A stretch of 64,000 bases of DNA, taken from Pelobates cultripes. Lineage: Eukaryota; Chordata; Amphibia; Anura; Pelobatidae. The stretch covers positions 200,901,593-200,965,592 of the forward strand of contig OW240912.1 of the NCBI GenBank assembly GCA_933207985.1. Reading direction: 5' to 3'. Positions 1-11,569 of the stretch are shown here, one piece after another; the stretch's first letter is position 1; every line of letters begins with the position of its first letter. Under the pieces are notes generated by a model. The model saw nothing but the letters and a program-made list of their open reading frames with translations, was not told the origin of the DNA and did no database searches. The position numbers and the translations under genes are program-made.

Positions 1-733
1 TTCGTGGGGGCTGGAACGTGAGTGCTATCTCAGCGTTGTCGGACCACGTTATGTTGCCTATGGAAGTCATTGTTATGAGCGGAAGTAGTGACGGGGAAAC
101 CAGGAAGTAGTCTATACGTGAGTATGTTTGGTGTGGGTGGGAATAAAAGGTGTAGTCTAGTGTGGAGGGGTGCTGCAGTCTCCAGACATCTATCAGGTTG
201 GTAGTGGAAATGAAGTCTGCCATGAATTTGTCGTTTCTGGTCGGTGCTGGAGTCTGTGGTGGTCGTTTGAGTCTATCTGCCTGTGGTTCAATCACGGCGT
301 TGAAGTCCCCGCCTATAATCTGGTGGGAGTTTGGGTGTAAGCTGAGATGTGCACTTAGAGTAGGCCAGAATCCCGGGTCCGGGGTTGTGGGGCCATAGAC
401 CGAGGTGATCGCGTATTTGGTTGGGCCTATTGAGCCCGCCACCGTAAGGAAGTGGCCGTTGGGGTCCCTGTGTGTGGTGGTAATCTGGAGGGGGCAAGTT
501 TTCCTTTGGAGAATCGCCACTCCATTGTGTTTGCCTGAGTTGGAGTTGGCAAAGTAGCAAGCCTGGAAGTGGCGGCTCAGGAGAGGGAAAGGCCGTGTGT
601 CTGCATAGTGTGTCTCCTGTAGTAGGAGTATGTCAGCTTTACTGCGGTTTGCCCATCTCATGAGTCGGTGTCGCTTAGCGGGGTTATTCAGCCCTTTACA
701 ATTGATTGAGATGCACGTCAGACTAGCAGTCAT
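1..733 (-). CDS. L1-like LINE ORF2, N-terminal endonuclease part (runs off window)
   Basis: Reading the minus strand from an ATG at 733, the frame stays open to base 1 (244 codons), so it is cut by the window edge and not by a stop. The translation has the layout of an L1-type apurinic endonuclease: an N-terminal SINCKGLNNPAKR segment, then ILLLQETHY (catalytic Gln-Glu), SVYGP, GGDFNAV (Asp/Asn pair), and RIDYFLVS near the edge. This domain nicks target DNA to prime reverse transcription; the reverse transcriptase would lie outside the window. No frameshift or stop is visible, unlike every other LINE fragment here, so the copy is young. The L1 ORF1 lies upstream on the same strand. Clade within L1/Tx1 is not resolved. 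Confidence 0.85.
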   Translation of the reverse strand, partial: MTASLTCISINCKGLNNPAKRHRLMRWANRSKADILLLQETHYADTRPFPLLSRHFQACYFANSNSGKHNGVAILQRKTCPLQITTTHRDPNGHFLTVAGSIGPTKYAITSVYGPTTPDPGFWPTLSAHLSLHPNSHQIIGGDFNAVIEPQADRLKRPPQTPAPTRNDKFMADFISTTNLIDVWRLQHPSTLDYTFYSHPHQTYSRIDYFLVSPSLLPLITMTSIGNITWSDNAEIALTFQPPR

Positions 734-2362
734 GGTTGTGTGGTGGAGCGTGGTTCGCTATTACCTCCCCCCAGTGGTGGACGGTGTCCCGTGTGTCGAG
801 ATGTTGTGTCCGTCATGTGTCCTCCTGCTGAGACCAATTCAAACCATTGAACTAGGATTAACATTGAAAACCAAATAATACCTATACAACAGAAAAAATA
901 AACGCCTGGTCTTATGGTGTGCGCCAGGCCAAATGGAGTGGGGTGTGTGGAGTCGTCCCCACCTGGTTGGGTCTCATGACCCCCGTACTGTGCTGAGTGG
1001 TGCATTGCACAGTTCGGTCTCCGTGTGCTTCCCGCTCTGGGCATAGGCGGGCTGTAATCAGTGCCCCGGGGTGGGTTTGCTCTGGGTCTTCCCCATCGGG
1101 TCTAGTGGGTTTGTGCCAGTGGACCAACATAGCTGCGTTGAGTTTGGCGCCACCAGGGCTTCTTGTCTCATTTAGTGAGAGTCGCCAATGGTACGTACCT
1201 CTCCCTTACCCCCCCCCCATCCTTCCCATCCCGTGTTTTCCTCCTCTCCTTTCCTTTTCCCCCCCCGTCGTCCCCAGCTGCTCTAGCACCTGTCCTTCCC
1301 CCCCTTTCTCCCCCCTCCCCGTGTCAGGCCCTTTTCAGCGCCCTATAGTGTCCTCCCCATAACTATTTTGCGTCCCCTTAAACCTTAGTGAACCATGGCT
1401 AAAGTAGCGCCATCAGACACAGCGTAAAAGGATGTGGTGTGCGTTCTCGCACTCAGAAGTAGGTCAAACAGTTTGGAAGTCCCTTTAAGTCTCTTAGGAT
1501 AGTCTCTGCCAGTGAGTGGGTGAGTCCATGATGGGCTTGTTCCATGCCATTCAGGTGTCCCGGTCGCGAGTCTGCACCGATGTCTGCTGCTGGCGCTTGG
1601 GTGGTCGGTTCCAGGGTGTCCGAAGTTTTTCCCAGAGTGGCATCCTTTGTGGTCTGGCGTTGTCCACTGGTTTTCTAGATTGCGCTCGTGCGTCGGGTAA
1701 GCTGATGCCCAATGCGGCAGCGAAGGGCGCCATTTTTTTTTTTTATAATTCTTTATTTTTGCGTGCACAAGAGTTAGACATGTTGCATCTTATGCATCGT
1801 TTGAGTAGGTAACAGGTTTAAACATTTGTCAGGTAATGCATGTGATCAGTTTTAGCACATTTTTTCATTAAGTTTAACAGGCGTAACATCCTAGGTAGAG
1901 GTTGTGTCGTATAGGGGTTTAGTCGTGTTACTCGTCTGTGGGTGCAGTACCTAGGTCATGGGTTGGTGTCGATGACGTGACCCTATTGGTGCTAGGAAGT
2001 ATGTGTGGAGATGCGGAGTGGTGCTAGGGTCCATGTGGGTGCAGTAGGTGTAGTTTCGTCGGTCATGTAGTCTGGTGAGTGGTACACGTGTTCCGAAGTG
2101 GCTTGGTCATCTAGTTCCGCTGGGGACCTCTCATGAGGGGTGGTAGCCCTAACCTAGGGGCTGTCGGGGGGGTAGGTTTTGGCTTAGGGTATAGCTTATG
2201 GTCTGGTAATGCGGCAGCGCGCCAGCGTCCTCGTCAGCTAAGTCATCTAGCTAGCGGTAAACAGATAAGAACTTCAACATCAGAAATGTATTGCGCGGAG
2301 GGTGGTGGGAATACAGATTGTAGTAGACAAGACATATGGATATCGCCGTTAAGCGGGCAGGG
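734..2362 (-). other. Long spacer between L1 ORF1 and ORF2, with an internal poly-A-like tract
   Basis: No convincing gene. The stretch is GT-rich on the plus strand with a pyrimidine-rich block at about 1195-1350. At 1731-1755 the minus strand reads AATAAAGAATTAT followed by about a dozen A, which looks like a polyadenylation signal and tail. Similar tails occur at about 20443 and 21280, so 1735-2362 may be the 3' part of a separate insertion. Spacers between L1 ORFs are usually far shorter than 1.6 kb. Confidence 0.5.
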
Positions 2363-3322
2363 TTAAGAGACCTCTCTCCCCCTGTCCGTCAGGTGGCTTG
2401 CGTGTCCATTCTCTGAGGGCGCCATTTTTGAGATATCTTGCAGGACGTGTGTGCTCTCATGTTGGCGAACTAGTAGCTTGAAGGGGTGTCCCCATTTGTA
2501 TGGTATGTTGGCTTGTGCCAGTGCGCTGGTTAGGGGTTTGAGCTCTCTGCGTTTCATTAATGTGGTAGGTGAGATGTCTTGGTAAAACTGAAGAGTGATG
2601 GCGTCAAATTTTGGCGGAGTTTTTCGTGTGGCCGCCATGATGGCTTCTTTAACAGTAAAGTAGTGAAGGCGTACTATTACATCTCGGGGCGCCATTTGGT
2701 TTTGGCTAGGAGGTTTGAGGGCTCTGTGCGCCCGGTCTATGGCGAGGTCTTGTGGCGTTGCTTCTGGAAGGATTGTAAGTAACAATTCGCGCAGCGTGGA
2801 GAGCAGCATGTCAGGCGTGACTGTTTCGGGGAGGCCCCTAATCCTTATGTTGTTACGCCTAGAGCGATTATTTAGGTTTTCCATACCTGTCTCTAATTCT
2901 TCCACTTTGTTCCTCAGTGTAGTGAGCTCAGCTTGGTGCATATTGAGGTTTTCCATGAGATCATCTGCCCTCTGCTCCACCTGCCCTGTCCTCTCCCCCA
3001 GGTCAGCCAGATCAGCCTTCAGAAGTTGCAGCTGTTTTCCAATTTCTGCTGCCATGTGTTTCTTTATATCTGCTGCAGCTTCTTGCAGCAGTAGTTGCAG
3101 GTCCCTCTTGGTGAGCGGTGTGGAAGCTGAGCCAGCTGCCTCACTGCGGTCTGAGTCGGATGCAGAGTCTTCCCGCCGTTGTGGGGAAGATGGCGTCTGG
3201 CCTCGTGGTTGCCGGAACAGAGGGGCCACGGATGGCGGCTCTTCATGTTTTTTCCGCCCCCCCCCATGTCCGCTTGCGGCTACAGGTGTTCCGGTGTATG
3301 TGCTGCGCCTCTGGGGGTCCAT
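2363..3322 (-). CDS. L1-like LINE ORF1 protein (RNA-binding chaperone)
   Basis: An intact 319-codon frame. The order matches L1 ORF1 proteins: a charged, low-complexity N-terminus (residues 1-75), a coiled coil rich in Leu/Glu heptads (about 80-155), an RRM-like core with NNRSRRNNIRIRGLPE (about 151-166), and a C-terminal domain with RAHRAL and the DIS...RRELKPL...IPYKWGHPFKL block (about 250-290). L1 ORF1p trimerises through the coiled coil and coats its own RNA in cis. Together with the open ORF2 start on the same strand this marks a recently inserted LINE. The 5' end of the element is near 3425. Plus-strand frames over this region are shadows. Confidence 0.88.
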   Translation of the reverse strand: MDPQRRSTYTGTPVAASGHGGGRKKHEEPPSVAPLFRQPRGQTPSSPQRREDSASDSDRSEAAGSASTPLTKRDLQLLLQEAAADIKKHMAAEIGKQLQLLKADLADLGERTGQVEQRADDLMENLNMHQAELTTLRNKVEELETGMENLNNRSRRNNIRIRGLPETVTPDMLLSTLRELLLTILPEATPQDLAIDRAHRALKPPSQNQMAPRDVIVRLHYFTVKEAIMAATRKTPPKFDAITLQFYQDISPTTLMKRRELKPLTSALAQANIPYKWGHPFKLLVRQHESTHVLQDISKMAPSENGHASHLTDRGREVS

Positions 3323-3439
3323 GCACTGATTGTGGCTAGGTTTGTAGCTGAATGTGTATGCCCGTCGGCGGGAGCTTTCACGCTATGCGGCCATTTCAGC
3401 TCGCGGTCAGGCTCCGCCCCCCATAAAATCAAAATTTAA

Positions 3440-3749
3440 GAAAATATTACCACTAAAATGTGGAGTGATCCATTAGAGTAAAGTTTCAACCCTATTGATT
3501 AGGTTGGTATATATAGCAAGAATTCTAAAATTGCTAATGTTAAAATTAATGCCCTTTTTTCATAATTAATTGAAATAATAATTGGTTTTTGAATTGATCC
3601 TTCGGAGGAATTAAACATTGTTTCCAGTGTCTAGCAATCAGAATCTTAGCCGCCATAAGGCAGTGATCAATATCTCAGATCTTTGCTATCCCAATTTAGA
3701 TGTAGCAGGGTATATACTGGTTTAATATCAGCTAAAACTTTTATAGCGT
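3440..3749 (-). mobile_element. Decayed L1-like LINE fragment
   Basis: AT-rich sequence whose minus-strand reading resembles the C-terminal/3' part of an old L1-type ORF2, full of stops. It appears to be continued at 5091-5167 and from 6110 onward after two hAT insertions. The assignment rests on style and context only. Confidence 0.35.
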
Positions 3750-3867
3750 CAGGGCCGCTATAAGAAATTTTGGGGCCCCTAACACAGCTCAAGGTCTGGG
3801 CCCCCGGGGGCCGCCTCTAAGCCCACCCCCAAATCTCACCCCTGGGCCCGCCTCTTAAAGCTGCCCA

Positions 3868-3873
3868 CAGGAG

Positions 3874-3906
<33 letters not shown>

Positions 3907-4118
3907 GCACTGATACAAAAAAAACACAACCACACAAAGATACACACATACTGACACACGCATACATACTAACAGACACACATACTGGCATACATACAGA
4001 CATATACAGACACACAGATATACATAGTGACACACAAACACATACTTACATACACACACACACAAGCATAAGGACATACACACATACATACATACATACA
4101 CACATACATACATACTCA
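3868..4118. repeat. (AC)n / ACATAC-type microsatellite
   Basis: A degenerate run of AC and ACAT units about 250 bases long. It resumes at about 4673-4720 after the nested hAT MITE, so the MITE split one microsatellite. The open frames read through it are artefacts of the dinucleotide repeat. Confidence 0.9.
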
Positions 4119-4672
4119 CAGAGGCGGCTCTCTAATTAGGCGGTTTAGGCAGCTGCCTAAGGCCTCGCACTGGCTGGGGCCTCGCGGCCGCCTAAATCGC
4201 CTGTGGGCAGACCGTGTCAGGTCCTGGGTCAGTGACCGAGGACCTGACACCAGGAGGGGGCCCGGCGGCTTGCCCGCTATGCCGCCGGGTGCGAGGCCCC
4301 TCCTGGCTGCCCGGCCAGCCACCGCAGACACCAGTCTGCAGCTCCGCACTGAGCAGAGCTGCAGACCATGTGTCTCACGAAAACTGTCCAATCAGAGCGT
4401 TGCCGCGGGTTACCACGCTCTGATTGGACAGTTTTCGCAATGCTCTGATGGTCTCGCGAGATTACATGGTCTGCAGCTCTGCGGAGCTGCAGACCTGAAG
4501 AAGTGGCCACCGGACCACCAGGGAGCCCACTGGACCACCAGGGATGAAGGTAGGTTCTGCTCAACCTCACCACCACCCTCAGCCTCCCCACCACCCTCCC
4601 CACCCCCCTCACATATGTGACACTTTTTTGTTAGTTTCGCCTAAGGCCTCATAAAGTCTAGAGCCGCCTCTG
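4119..4672. mobile_element. Nested hAT MITE with perfect 8-bp target duplication
   Basis: Ends CAGAGGCGGCTCT and AGAGCCGCCTCTG are perfect inverted repeats. The flanking 8-mers at 4111-4118 and 4673-4680 are both CATACTCA. The 554-bp element has no coding potential and sits inside the microsatellite of the outer hAT element. Its interior holds imperfect inverted segments around CTGCAGCTC and a GATTGGACAGTTTTCG pair. Confidence 0.9.
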
Positions 4673-5167
4673 CATACTCAGATACATACATACTGACATA
4701 CACACACATACATACACAGCTCATTTTTCAGCCACACTCCTGTTTCTTACCATTTCAGGGCAGGAGGGTGGCTGGAGCTGAGAGGAGTTGGCTGCCTCCC
4801 CCTCTTCACGGTCTCTTCCATCTTGGCCGTCATTTCCTCCCAGCAGTACTTGCGGGCTAATTTTTTTTTAAGGGGCCTGGTTGCACTATTATACATCCGC
4901 GGCACTGACCGGATCCCTGAAGATATAGGGCCCATGGGGTGGCCCTAAAAGCTTTGGCCACCGGATGGGCCCCATCAGTGTGCGGGCCTCGGAGCAGCTG
5001 CACCGGCGGTAGTTCCGCCGCCACACATGGGGCCTGAGCCGCCAGGCCTGTGACAACCATTGTGGTTGTCACCCCCTGATGACGGCACTGTATAGCTTTA
5101 AAAGCCACTTTCCAAAAGCCTACTATATGTGGGCACTCCACCATATATGTATCATGGGGTTCTTTTT

Positions 5168-6109
5168 TAGGCATGTGCATGGGAAAGGTTTTCGGTTCGG
5201 CATTCCGAAATTCGGCACTTCGACACTTTGGAATTTCGGGACTTCTATTGCAGCCGCTTACTAGATAACTCTCTAATTATCTACCAAAAGGCTGAAAAAC
5301 CTAAATTGGCCTGTGGTTGCTCACTGTTAAAAAAATGTGGGTGGGGGCCCTAAATAAAAATTGGGGGGGGGGGGCCTAATGTCCTCCCCTGAGCGGTGGG
5401 TGGGGGCCATAATAACCGATGCATTAAAAAAAAAAAAAAAATACAGAATACAAAAAAAATAATCCATCTTCACCCATGGAGGGCTCCATAAAGCCTTGCC
5501 CCGCCCTGCAATTAGGCTCAGAGCCCTCTGATTGGACTTAAACCCACCAATGGGGGGGGAAGGACAATAGGTCCCCCCTTATTTGAATTTAGGGTCCCCA
5601 CCCACTGCTCATGGGTGGGGGGCGGGGAGGACAATAGGCGAGGGGGAACCTTTTTTTTTTGCAGTGAGCCATAGGCTGCTCACTGTTTAATACCGCATAG
5701 GGTCATAATTTACTAATACTAAGTAATCTTTACTTAGTATTAGTAAATTTGGCTGAAAGACCAATTTAGGTCTTTCAGCCTTTTAGTAGATAACTCCATA
5801 AGACCGTGGGAATTAGGTAACTTACATTTTATATGAATGTGTGTTACTTGATTGTTGTAAGTGTTGCAAATGCTTACAGCTGAATCCTGGCTATGTTTGT
5901 ATACTTTTTATTTAAAATTGTATGCAGTGTGACATTCTTCTTCCACTGGGTAAGTATATTAGTACTTAGGCAATACTGTGCTTCGGAACTTCGACACTTT
6001 GGAAATTCGGTAATTTTGGAAATTCAGCTATTCGGAAGCACCCGAATGTTCGAATTGCCCGAAATTCGTCCGAATTCGCATTCGGATCGAAACGAATTGC
6101 ACATGTCTA
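5168..6109. mobile_element. hAT-like MITE, 942 bp, foldback
   Basis: Terminal inverted repeats are TAGGCATGTGCA and TGCACATGTCTA. Flanks TTCTTTTT (5160-5167) and CTCTTTTT (6110-6117) agree at 7 of 8 bases. Long subterminal inverted stretches rich in CGAAATTCGG occur at both ends, and a second inner pair around CCTAAATTGG / CCAATTTAGG at 5300 and 5760. Non-coding. Confidence 0.75.
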
Positions 6110-6660
6110 CTCTTTTTCGTGGCATCTCCAAAACAGTAGGGAGTTCAATTGGGAATTCTTTGTTAATTGGACTGGAACCAAATACCATCTCTGCCTGATT
6201 TTTCCGTGGGTTTCTAGGATGTTAAGACAATGAATCGTCTTTTTTTTTTTATTTCATGAAAAAATTTCACCAATCCTTATCAAAAATATTGCTAATTTAT
6301 TCTCCCATTTCTTTACTGACATAAGAATATCTGATCTAAATTACGTTCTCATTAGCTCCATTGCTATGGAATACAACGCCTTTTGAGTTCTACCACTGAA
6401 AAATGTTCCCATGATTTTCCTTTTTATTATCCAAAACCTGTAAATGTTCTTTACAGCTTTTAATAGTTGAATATCTCTTAGTAAGGAATACCATATTTTT
6501 TAACCAAATTATTAAACAACATTAAACCAGAATTATCATACAAATCCTTTAAAAAAAAGTCAAATTTTTGGAAATTAAGATCGGACACAATGAGCTCAAG
6601 TATTTTAATATCTGTGCCTTTATATATTTAGTTTGAATACTTTTAACTCCTTCTTAATAG
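6110..6660 (-). mobile_element. Decayed L1-like LINE ORF2 C-terminal/3' region
   Basis: AT-rich sequence which, on the minus strand, reads as a broken C-terminal tail of an L1-type ORF2. It is probably the same old copy as 3440-3749 and 7238-7740. Many stops; no function expected. Confidence 0.4.
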
Positions 6661-6685
6661 GCCAGGGCATCTATTTCCCTGGAAC

Positions 6686-7146
6686 TGTTTTGGGGTAGCG
6701 CCTCGTGTCCAGCCGGTCAAAACTTTACTTCGACGGAATTCCCGTTTCACCAAACCGATTTGAATGATATTTTTATATGTTATACACTAAGATTGGGGCT
6801 ACGTTTGTGGGGTTCATAGTTATGGTGGGGGCACTTTTGGGGTACTGTATATTTTGTGTAGATTTTCTATACCTGAGAGATAATTGAATTATAGGTTTTT
6901 CTCACGCAATTATCTTTCAGGCACAAAGGATCATGAGAATGAAAACCCTGCATTATTGTATTGGAGACCCCATGTAGGGGTCTGTGCATAAAAGCTGTGT
7001 GTGGTCTGAAATAAATCAGTTGACTCCCAGAACTATGTTTCGTCTGGTTACTGGGGAAATGGATGTCTGCTTGTTTTAATGGTTCCAGTCTGGCTGAGAG
7101 AAGGAATTAGCGGAGGTAATCAGTCAGGTTACCCGTGGTCTGCTAC
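6686..7146 (+). mobile_element. Solo-LTR-like block (ends approximate)
   Basis: The stretch has the order of an LTR: a U3-like region with an inverted pair around TGAGAGATAATTGAATTA, a CATAAAAG TATA-like box at about 6986, an AATAAA signal at about 7010, then a U5-like segment ending ...CTGCTACA. It interrupts the old minus-strand L1. No target duplication could be matched, no internal retroviral or Gypsy genes are present, and the family is not identified. Confidence 0.4.
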
Positions 7147-7237
7147 AGTCTCATTTTATCCCTGCGTAGGCTGATTTAAGTTTTTTCTTTCAACTCAGTA
7201 TGTAGGATCTTGTTTTGCTTTAAGAATAAAACACTAT

Positions 7238-7740
7238 TTAAAACAAATCTTCAACCCCCAAACGTTTTAACTCTACTTTGTACCCCGCTTCTTTTTTTGA
7301 ATTAGTTAATTGTAATTTGTAAATATGAACTACCATATTAGCTACATAAGTTTCTCGTATTAATGGGTATCCCAGTCCTACCTGACATCCTTTCCTAGCC
7401 AACAATATGGGGACTGAATTGAGGGCTTTTACCTCTCCATAAAAAAGTTGTAAAACATAATGCCTAGTCAATTCTCTGGGATTGTTAATGGTAGCATACG
7501 AAAGAGGTATGACCACTTGGGTAATATGTATTATTTGATGGTATTGATTCTTCCCCACGAATAGATCTCATGATAGCACCATTGCTTTAGTGTTTTATTT
7601 GTGTATTTTAAAACAGCCATCATTTTCTTTAAATCACCAGTAATTGTAATGCCCAAGTATTGAAAACCCTTTCTAGTCCATTGGAAATATTTATTTTTCA
7701 AAACTTGTAAATCCCTTTCATCAATATTTTTCAATTTGTA
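7238..7740 (-). pseudogene. L1-like ORF2 fragment downstream of reverse transcriptase
   Basis: Two overlapping minus-strand frames read FQWTRKGFQYLGITITGDL and then LGYPLIRETYVANMV. These resemble the conserved YLGI.IT segment just after the RT core of L1-type ORF2 proteins and the region downstream of it. Frame shifts between the pieces and a missing upstream RT show it is dead. Confidence 0.6.
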
Positions 7741-8180
7741 GTTTGTTGGAGTTTGCTCGACCAGTATACATTTATGTCATTATATGAGTGAAGTACAAGA
7801 AAATAAAAACATACAATAAAAGAACACATATAAATTCACTATTTGTATAATAAAAAAAGAACACATATGAATTGACTCTTTGCATAAAGCAAAACGCACT
7901 TTTAGGCTGGTACTGTACTAGAATTGAACTGAATAGGCTCAACCAAAGCCAACAATTATAATGGTAGGAGCTATGCTGGAAAATGGTTGTTTCTGCACAC
8001 TAAGCTATAGCCTTGGCATAACTTGACAATAGAGGTAGATTGTAGCCACATCTAGCTTTGTTAGCTGTAATACATATATACACATACACACACACACACA
8101 CACGGAATAGTGCTATGCCTGGAAACTATAACTCGGTGGACAGCAGTCCCAGATTGTTTAGCCTGAGGCTGTGAAGTCTC
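7741..8180. other. No gene recognised; short AC microsatellite
   Basis: Intergenic AT-rich sequence. It holds a direct repeat of a GAACACATATRAATT segment (about 7825 and 7860) and an AC/TA microsatellite at about 8072-8104. Nothing coding. Confidence 0.6.
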
Positions 8181-8440
8181 CTACAAAGGGTCATTCGGCC
8201 ACCACATCCCTTCTGTCTGAGTCACAGCCTTCACTGGCAGCGAGTCTAATAGAAAATTCTCTGGGTTATCAGTAGAGGTCGGAGTGATTAGTTCATCTCC
8301 TATTGGAACTATAAGAGAGAAATCCATTCCCCAGCGGTACTTGATGGAGTGGTCCATCGATCGTCTGGCAAGCGGACCTAAGTGTCTCTTCTCCAGTAAT
8401 TCTGCGAACAGGAGATCCTTATATAAAACCACAAGCAGCC
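8181..8440 (-). pseudogene. L1-like ORF1 C-terminal domain fragment
   Basis: The minus-strand frame begins LYKDLLFAELLEKRHLGPLA and continues IKYRWGMDFSLIV, which matches the C-terminal fold of L1 ORF1 proteins (compare IPYKWGHPFKLLV in the intact ORF1 at 2363-3322). The N-terminal and coiled-coil parts are absent, so this is a truncated relic. Confidence 0.6.
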
Positions 8441-8889
8441 TTCAAATTGCACAGTTCCTAAGGCTCTGGAGCGGGCAAAATCCCTGGTTACTATAATAAT
8501 ATATCGGGAGGTCCCCTGAATGCAGCCGTTAACCATGGCAACTTTAAATTTATAGTGGAGCTCAGCTGAAGCACGTCTAGTTCAATATACTATAATTTAA
8601 TGGATTAATTTAATGGATTTTTAGCATTTTTGTATTATTTTTTCCTCTTTCCTTTAAAACTTTATGGTTTTATATATTTAGCATTTAGAGTAATCTATTC
8701 AATTACTTTTTATAGTTTTATGTTGCACTAATCTCATGAACCAAATAACGTGATTAATTTTGGATATTGTTGAATAATTTTAACATTTCAACAATTTATA
8801 TTAAGTTGAGAACAGTAGTAGATCCACATATGATGACTAAATACCTATATGACATAACTATGAGAGATCCATCACTGTTTGTCTATATA
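8441..8889. other. AT-rich flank, nothing recognised
   Basis: No open frame of note and no element ends found, apart from the start of the DIRS-like element at about 8890. Confidence 0.5.
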
Positions 8890-9103
8890 AAATGGAAAAT
8901 TGTTTCATACTTTTCATACCGTAATTTTCTTTTCCTGACCATTATTCATGGCAGCATTTACTCATGGGTTAGCTCCTCCCCTTACAGCAGAAAGGACAGG
9001 AAATAGAACTTTGAAACTGGTATAAATAGATCCTCCCCCTTCCCATCAGGCAGTCTTTGTAACTAGCTTCACAACTCCTATAGTATATGGGTGGGAACGT
9101 AAT

Positions 9104-9200
9104 GCTGCCATGAATAATTATCAGGAAAGGAAAATTACGGTAAGTATGAAACTATTTTCCATTTTCCTGATCATTATTCATGGCAGCATTTACTCATGGG
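9104..9200. repeat. Internal complementary region of the DIRS-like element
   Basis: The first half (to about 9150) is the reverse complement of the left terminus at 8890-8957. The second half is the reverse complement of the right terminus at about 13850-13889. In DIRS elements this block is thought to template restoration of the ends in a circular intermediate. Confidence 0.75.
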
Positions 9201-11569
9201 GAATACCCAAGCAATATATATAGAGGGAGGGACAGAGTTCAAAAACAGCTAATAGCTATAAAACCATTATTGAGCTGTATAAATCTTAGAAGACTTTACA
9301 AAGCCAAACAAGAATTAATAGGAAATTGTCATAAAATCTGCTCAGACAAGATAATTTTCCCTAAAGGCTGCAAGGTCAGCAACCTCCTGGCATTTAATAT
9401 CTGAAATATCCTGAATATAGAGAGTCAGATTGGAATTAAAGCCATGATAGCATAAGCTAGAGAAGGATAATGTCCTTCTGATATAAAACCGAATTGATAT
9501 CATCATATCAGAACCTCGACAAAGGCATAACGTCCAGAGATCATACTGGAACAAGCAAATAATGTTGGATGAGAACGGACACACCATGCTATTAAACACG
9601 GGGAGAATTACACTGAGAATCCTACTACTTACTGGATGTATTTATTAAATACGATTACCACTGCTTCCTCTTGCCTAGTGAACTACTTACCTGAAGATAC
9701 AGGAACAAATCAATATCTGCCTGTCAGAAAGAGGCAGAGCCTAGTAGAGAAATAAGAGTCTTATTAAAACACTGCAACATTGACCCGATGTTGCAAAATT
9801 CAGATTCACAATACCTCACACAGTGGATGAATTGATACAGCAATGATCCGTCACAGGAGAGGAATTAACTAATAAAATTACTAGGCAAAGGCAAGAAGAA
9901 TCATATACAGATTAGTTGAGGAAAAAAAGAAATATATCGGTATGAACCACAGAATTTGTGGCAACTACTAAATTATAAGGAGGCCAACCACATCAGTACC
10001 TACATTCAAAGATAAACATATTGTAAATAGTACAGATTATGCCAAACAGTATAATCAAAATTTATTAGAGACTGTTGTGCAACATAAGTAAGAAGATATT
10101 CAGTTATCCTTATGAGAACAACAACCGCATACTTACTCTTACCTTATCTTCAGATAGTGAAGAAGTACTTATGGCAGAACCTATGGTGGTAATAAGCAGC
10201 TTGTTATATCTGCAAGATATCAACATCAATCCAAGCATATAATCCACAAGTATTAAATCAATGCAACATTAGGGGTGACCATAACTTATACAGATCTAGG
10301 TACAGAGACCATGTAACACAGTCAAATGTTTGTCATCAACAAGCTGCATTACATTACATTATGCAGGATGAATCAACCATTTAAAGCCACACATTGGTTG
10401 CAAATTCCAGATATAAGGACACCTAGAAGAATCCCCATGAATATTAGAAGAGAGGTCCGTAATGGAACTACCTGTTTAGGGATTTCCTCTATTGTTTAGG
10501 CAGCAGGTGAATTTTACCTGAAATAGTAAACCTGGTAGAATGGTCTGAGGACTGGAAAGACCTTAAAATACTTGCAATACACAGAATCAAAGTTACATGG
10601 AGCATATGAGCCTAAACGAATACCTTTATTGCAGAAAGGAAATTATAATGTTCCCCTTCACAACAGGGAATCGGTCAGAAGTTTCTGATCATTAACTTCT
10701 TAAGAACCAAAAGCATGCCACCCCTGACACATACTAAAGGGGATTGCCAAACTTTCAGGTCCCCAAGGGATAAAAGAGAATACTGAATATAAAATGTATG
10801 CTTTAAGGAAATGAATTCAGATTTAAAGAATAAAAAAAGGTTATGACCAGGTGAAAGAAAAAAAACAATATTAACAGCTTTTAAAATCAGGTAATGGCTT
10901 CAGCGTTACCTACTTATGAGATCAATAAATAACCCAATTTGTGCTCCTGCAACCAGTATGATCTACTAAGCTGTGCATCAGTAATCAGCATATATCTGAA
11001 GGTTAACACTGCCACCAATTGAAAAAAACATTCCCTATCTTGGAGAGAGGATACCTGGAAATAGAAAATCTTTTGTAGAATGGTCTCATGTATAAATACA
11101 TAGGAGTGCGTACACAAAAAAATAACATTGATTCTGTTAAACATTACCATGCTCCATTTTGGAAAAAGAGGTCGTCTTCTCTCCTGGGAGAGGCACTCAG
11201 ACAGGTTCAGTAACACCTGCAATCTATCTGAAGTGGTAAAATGTGTTAATTGCTTATCCTGAAACACCTGTGGGAGAAGGAATCTAATACAAAGCCAAAA
11301 GCAGTATGTTTCCTTATCCACTTCATTTAAAAAACTGAAATAGAAAATCCACAGTAGGCAATAATTACTTACCCAGTAAAACAGTGCATTTGTATTTGCT
11401 AGAATTGGGCAGTGCTACATTTCAGCGCAAAGCAGACCTTAGATCATTTGTATATATTAAATCTACCAATGCCGTGTATAAATTGGGGTTATCTAATATT
11501 ACCAACCTGCATACAGATTATATGAATCACATACATTGTGGATGTTTCTAACAGCACCTTACGCCCAGA

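Larger units (their letters stand above)
3750..5090 (+). mobile_element. hAT-type element (outer), with 8-bp target duplication
   Basis: The left end CAGGGCCGCTATAAG and the right end (reverse complement CAGTGCCGTCATCAGG) form hAT-style terminal inverted repeats. The flanks TATAGCGT (3742-3749) and TATAGCTT (5091-5098) match at 7 of 8 bases, the expected hAT target duplication. The interior holds GGGGCCCC-rich sequence also found in the hAT copy at 25.48 kb, a long AC-type microsatellite, and a second nested hAT MITE. There is no transposase frame, so it is non-autonomous. Confidence 0.75.

Noticed and set aside
2715..3329. 204-codon plus-strand Ser/Cys-rich frame
   Set aside because: It is the antisense shadow of the intact L1 ORF1 on the minus strand.
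3817..4119. Cys/Val-rich open frames
   Set aside because: Readings of the AC microsatellite inside a hAT element.
6686..7146. Full endogenous retrovirus
   Set aside because: Only an LTR-like block is present; no gag, pol or env text lies beside it and no target duplication was found.
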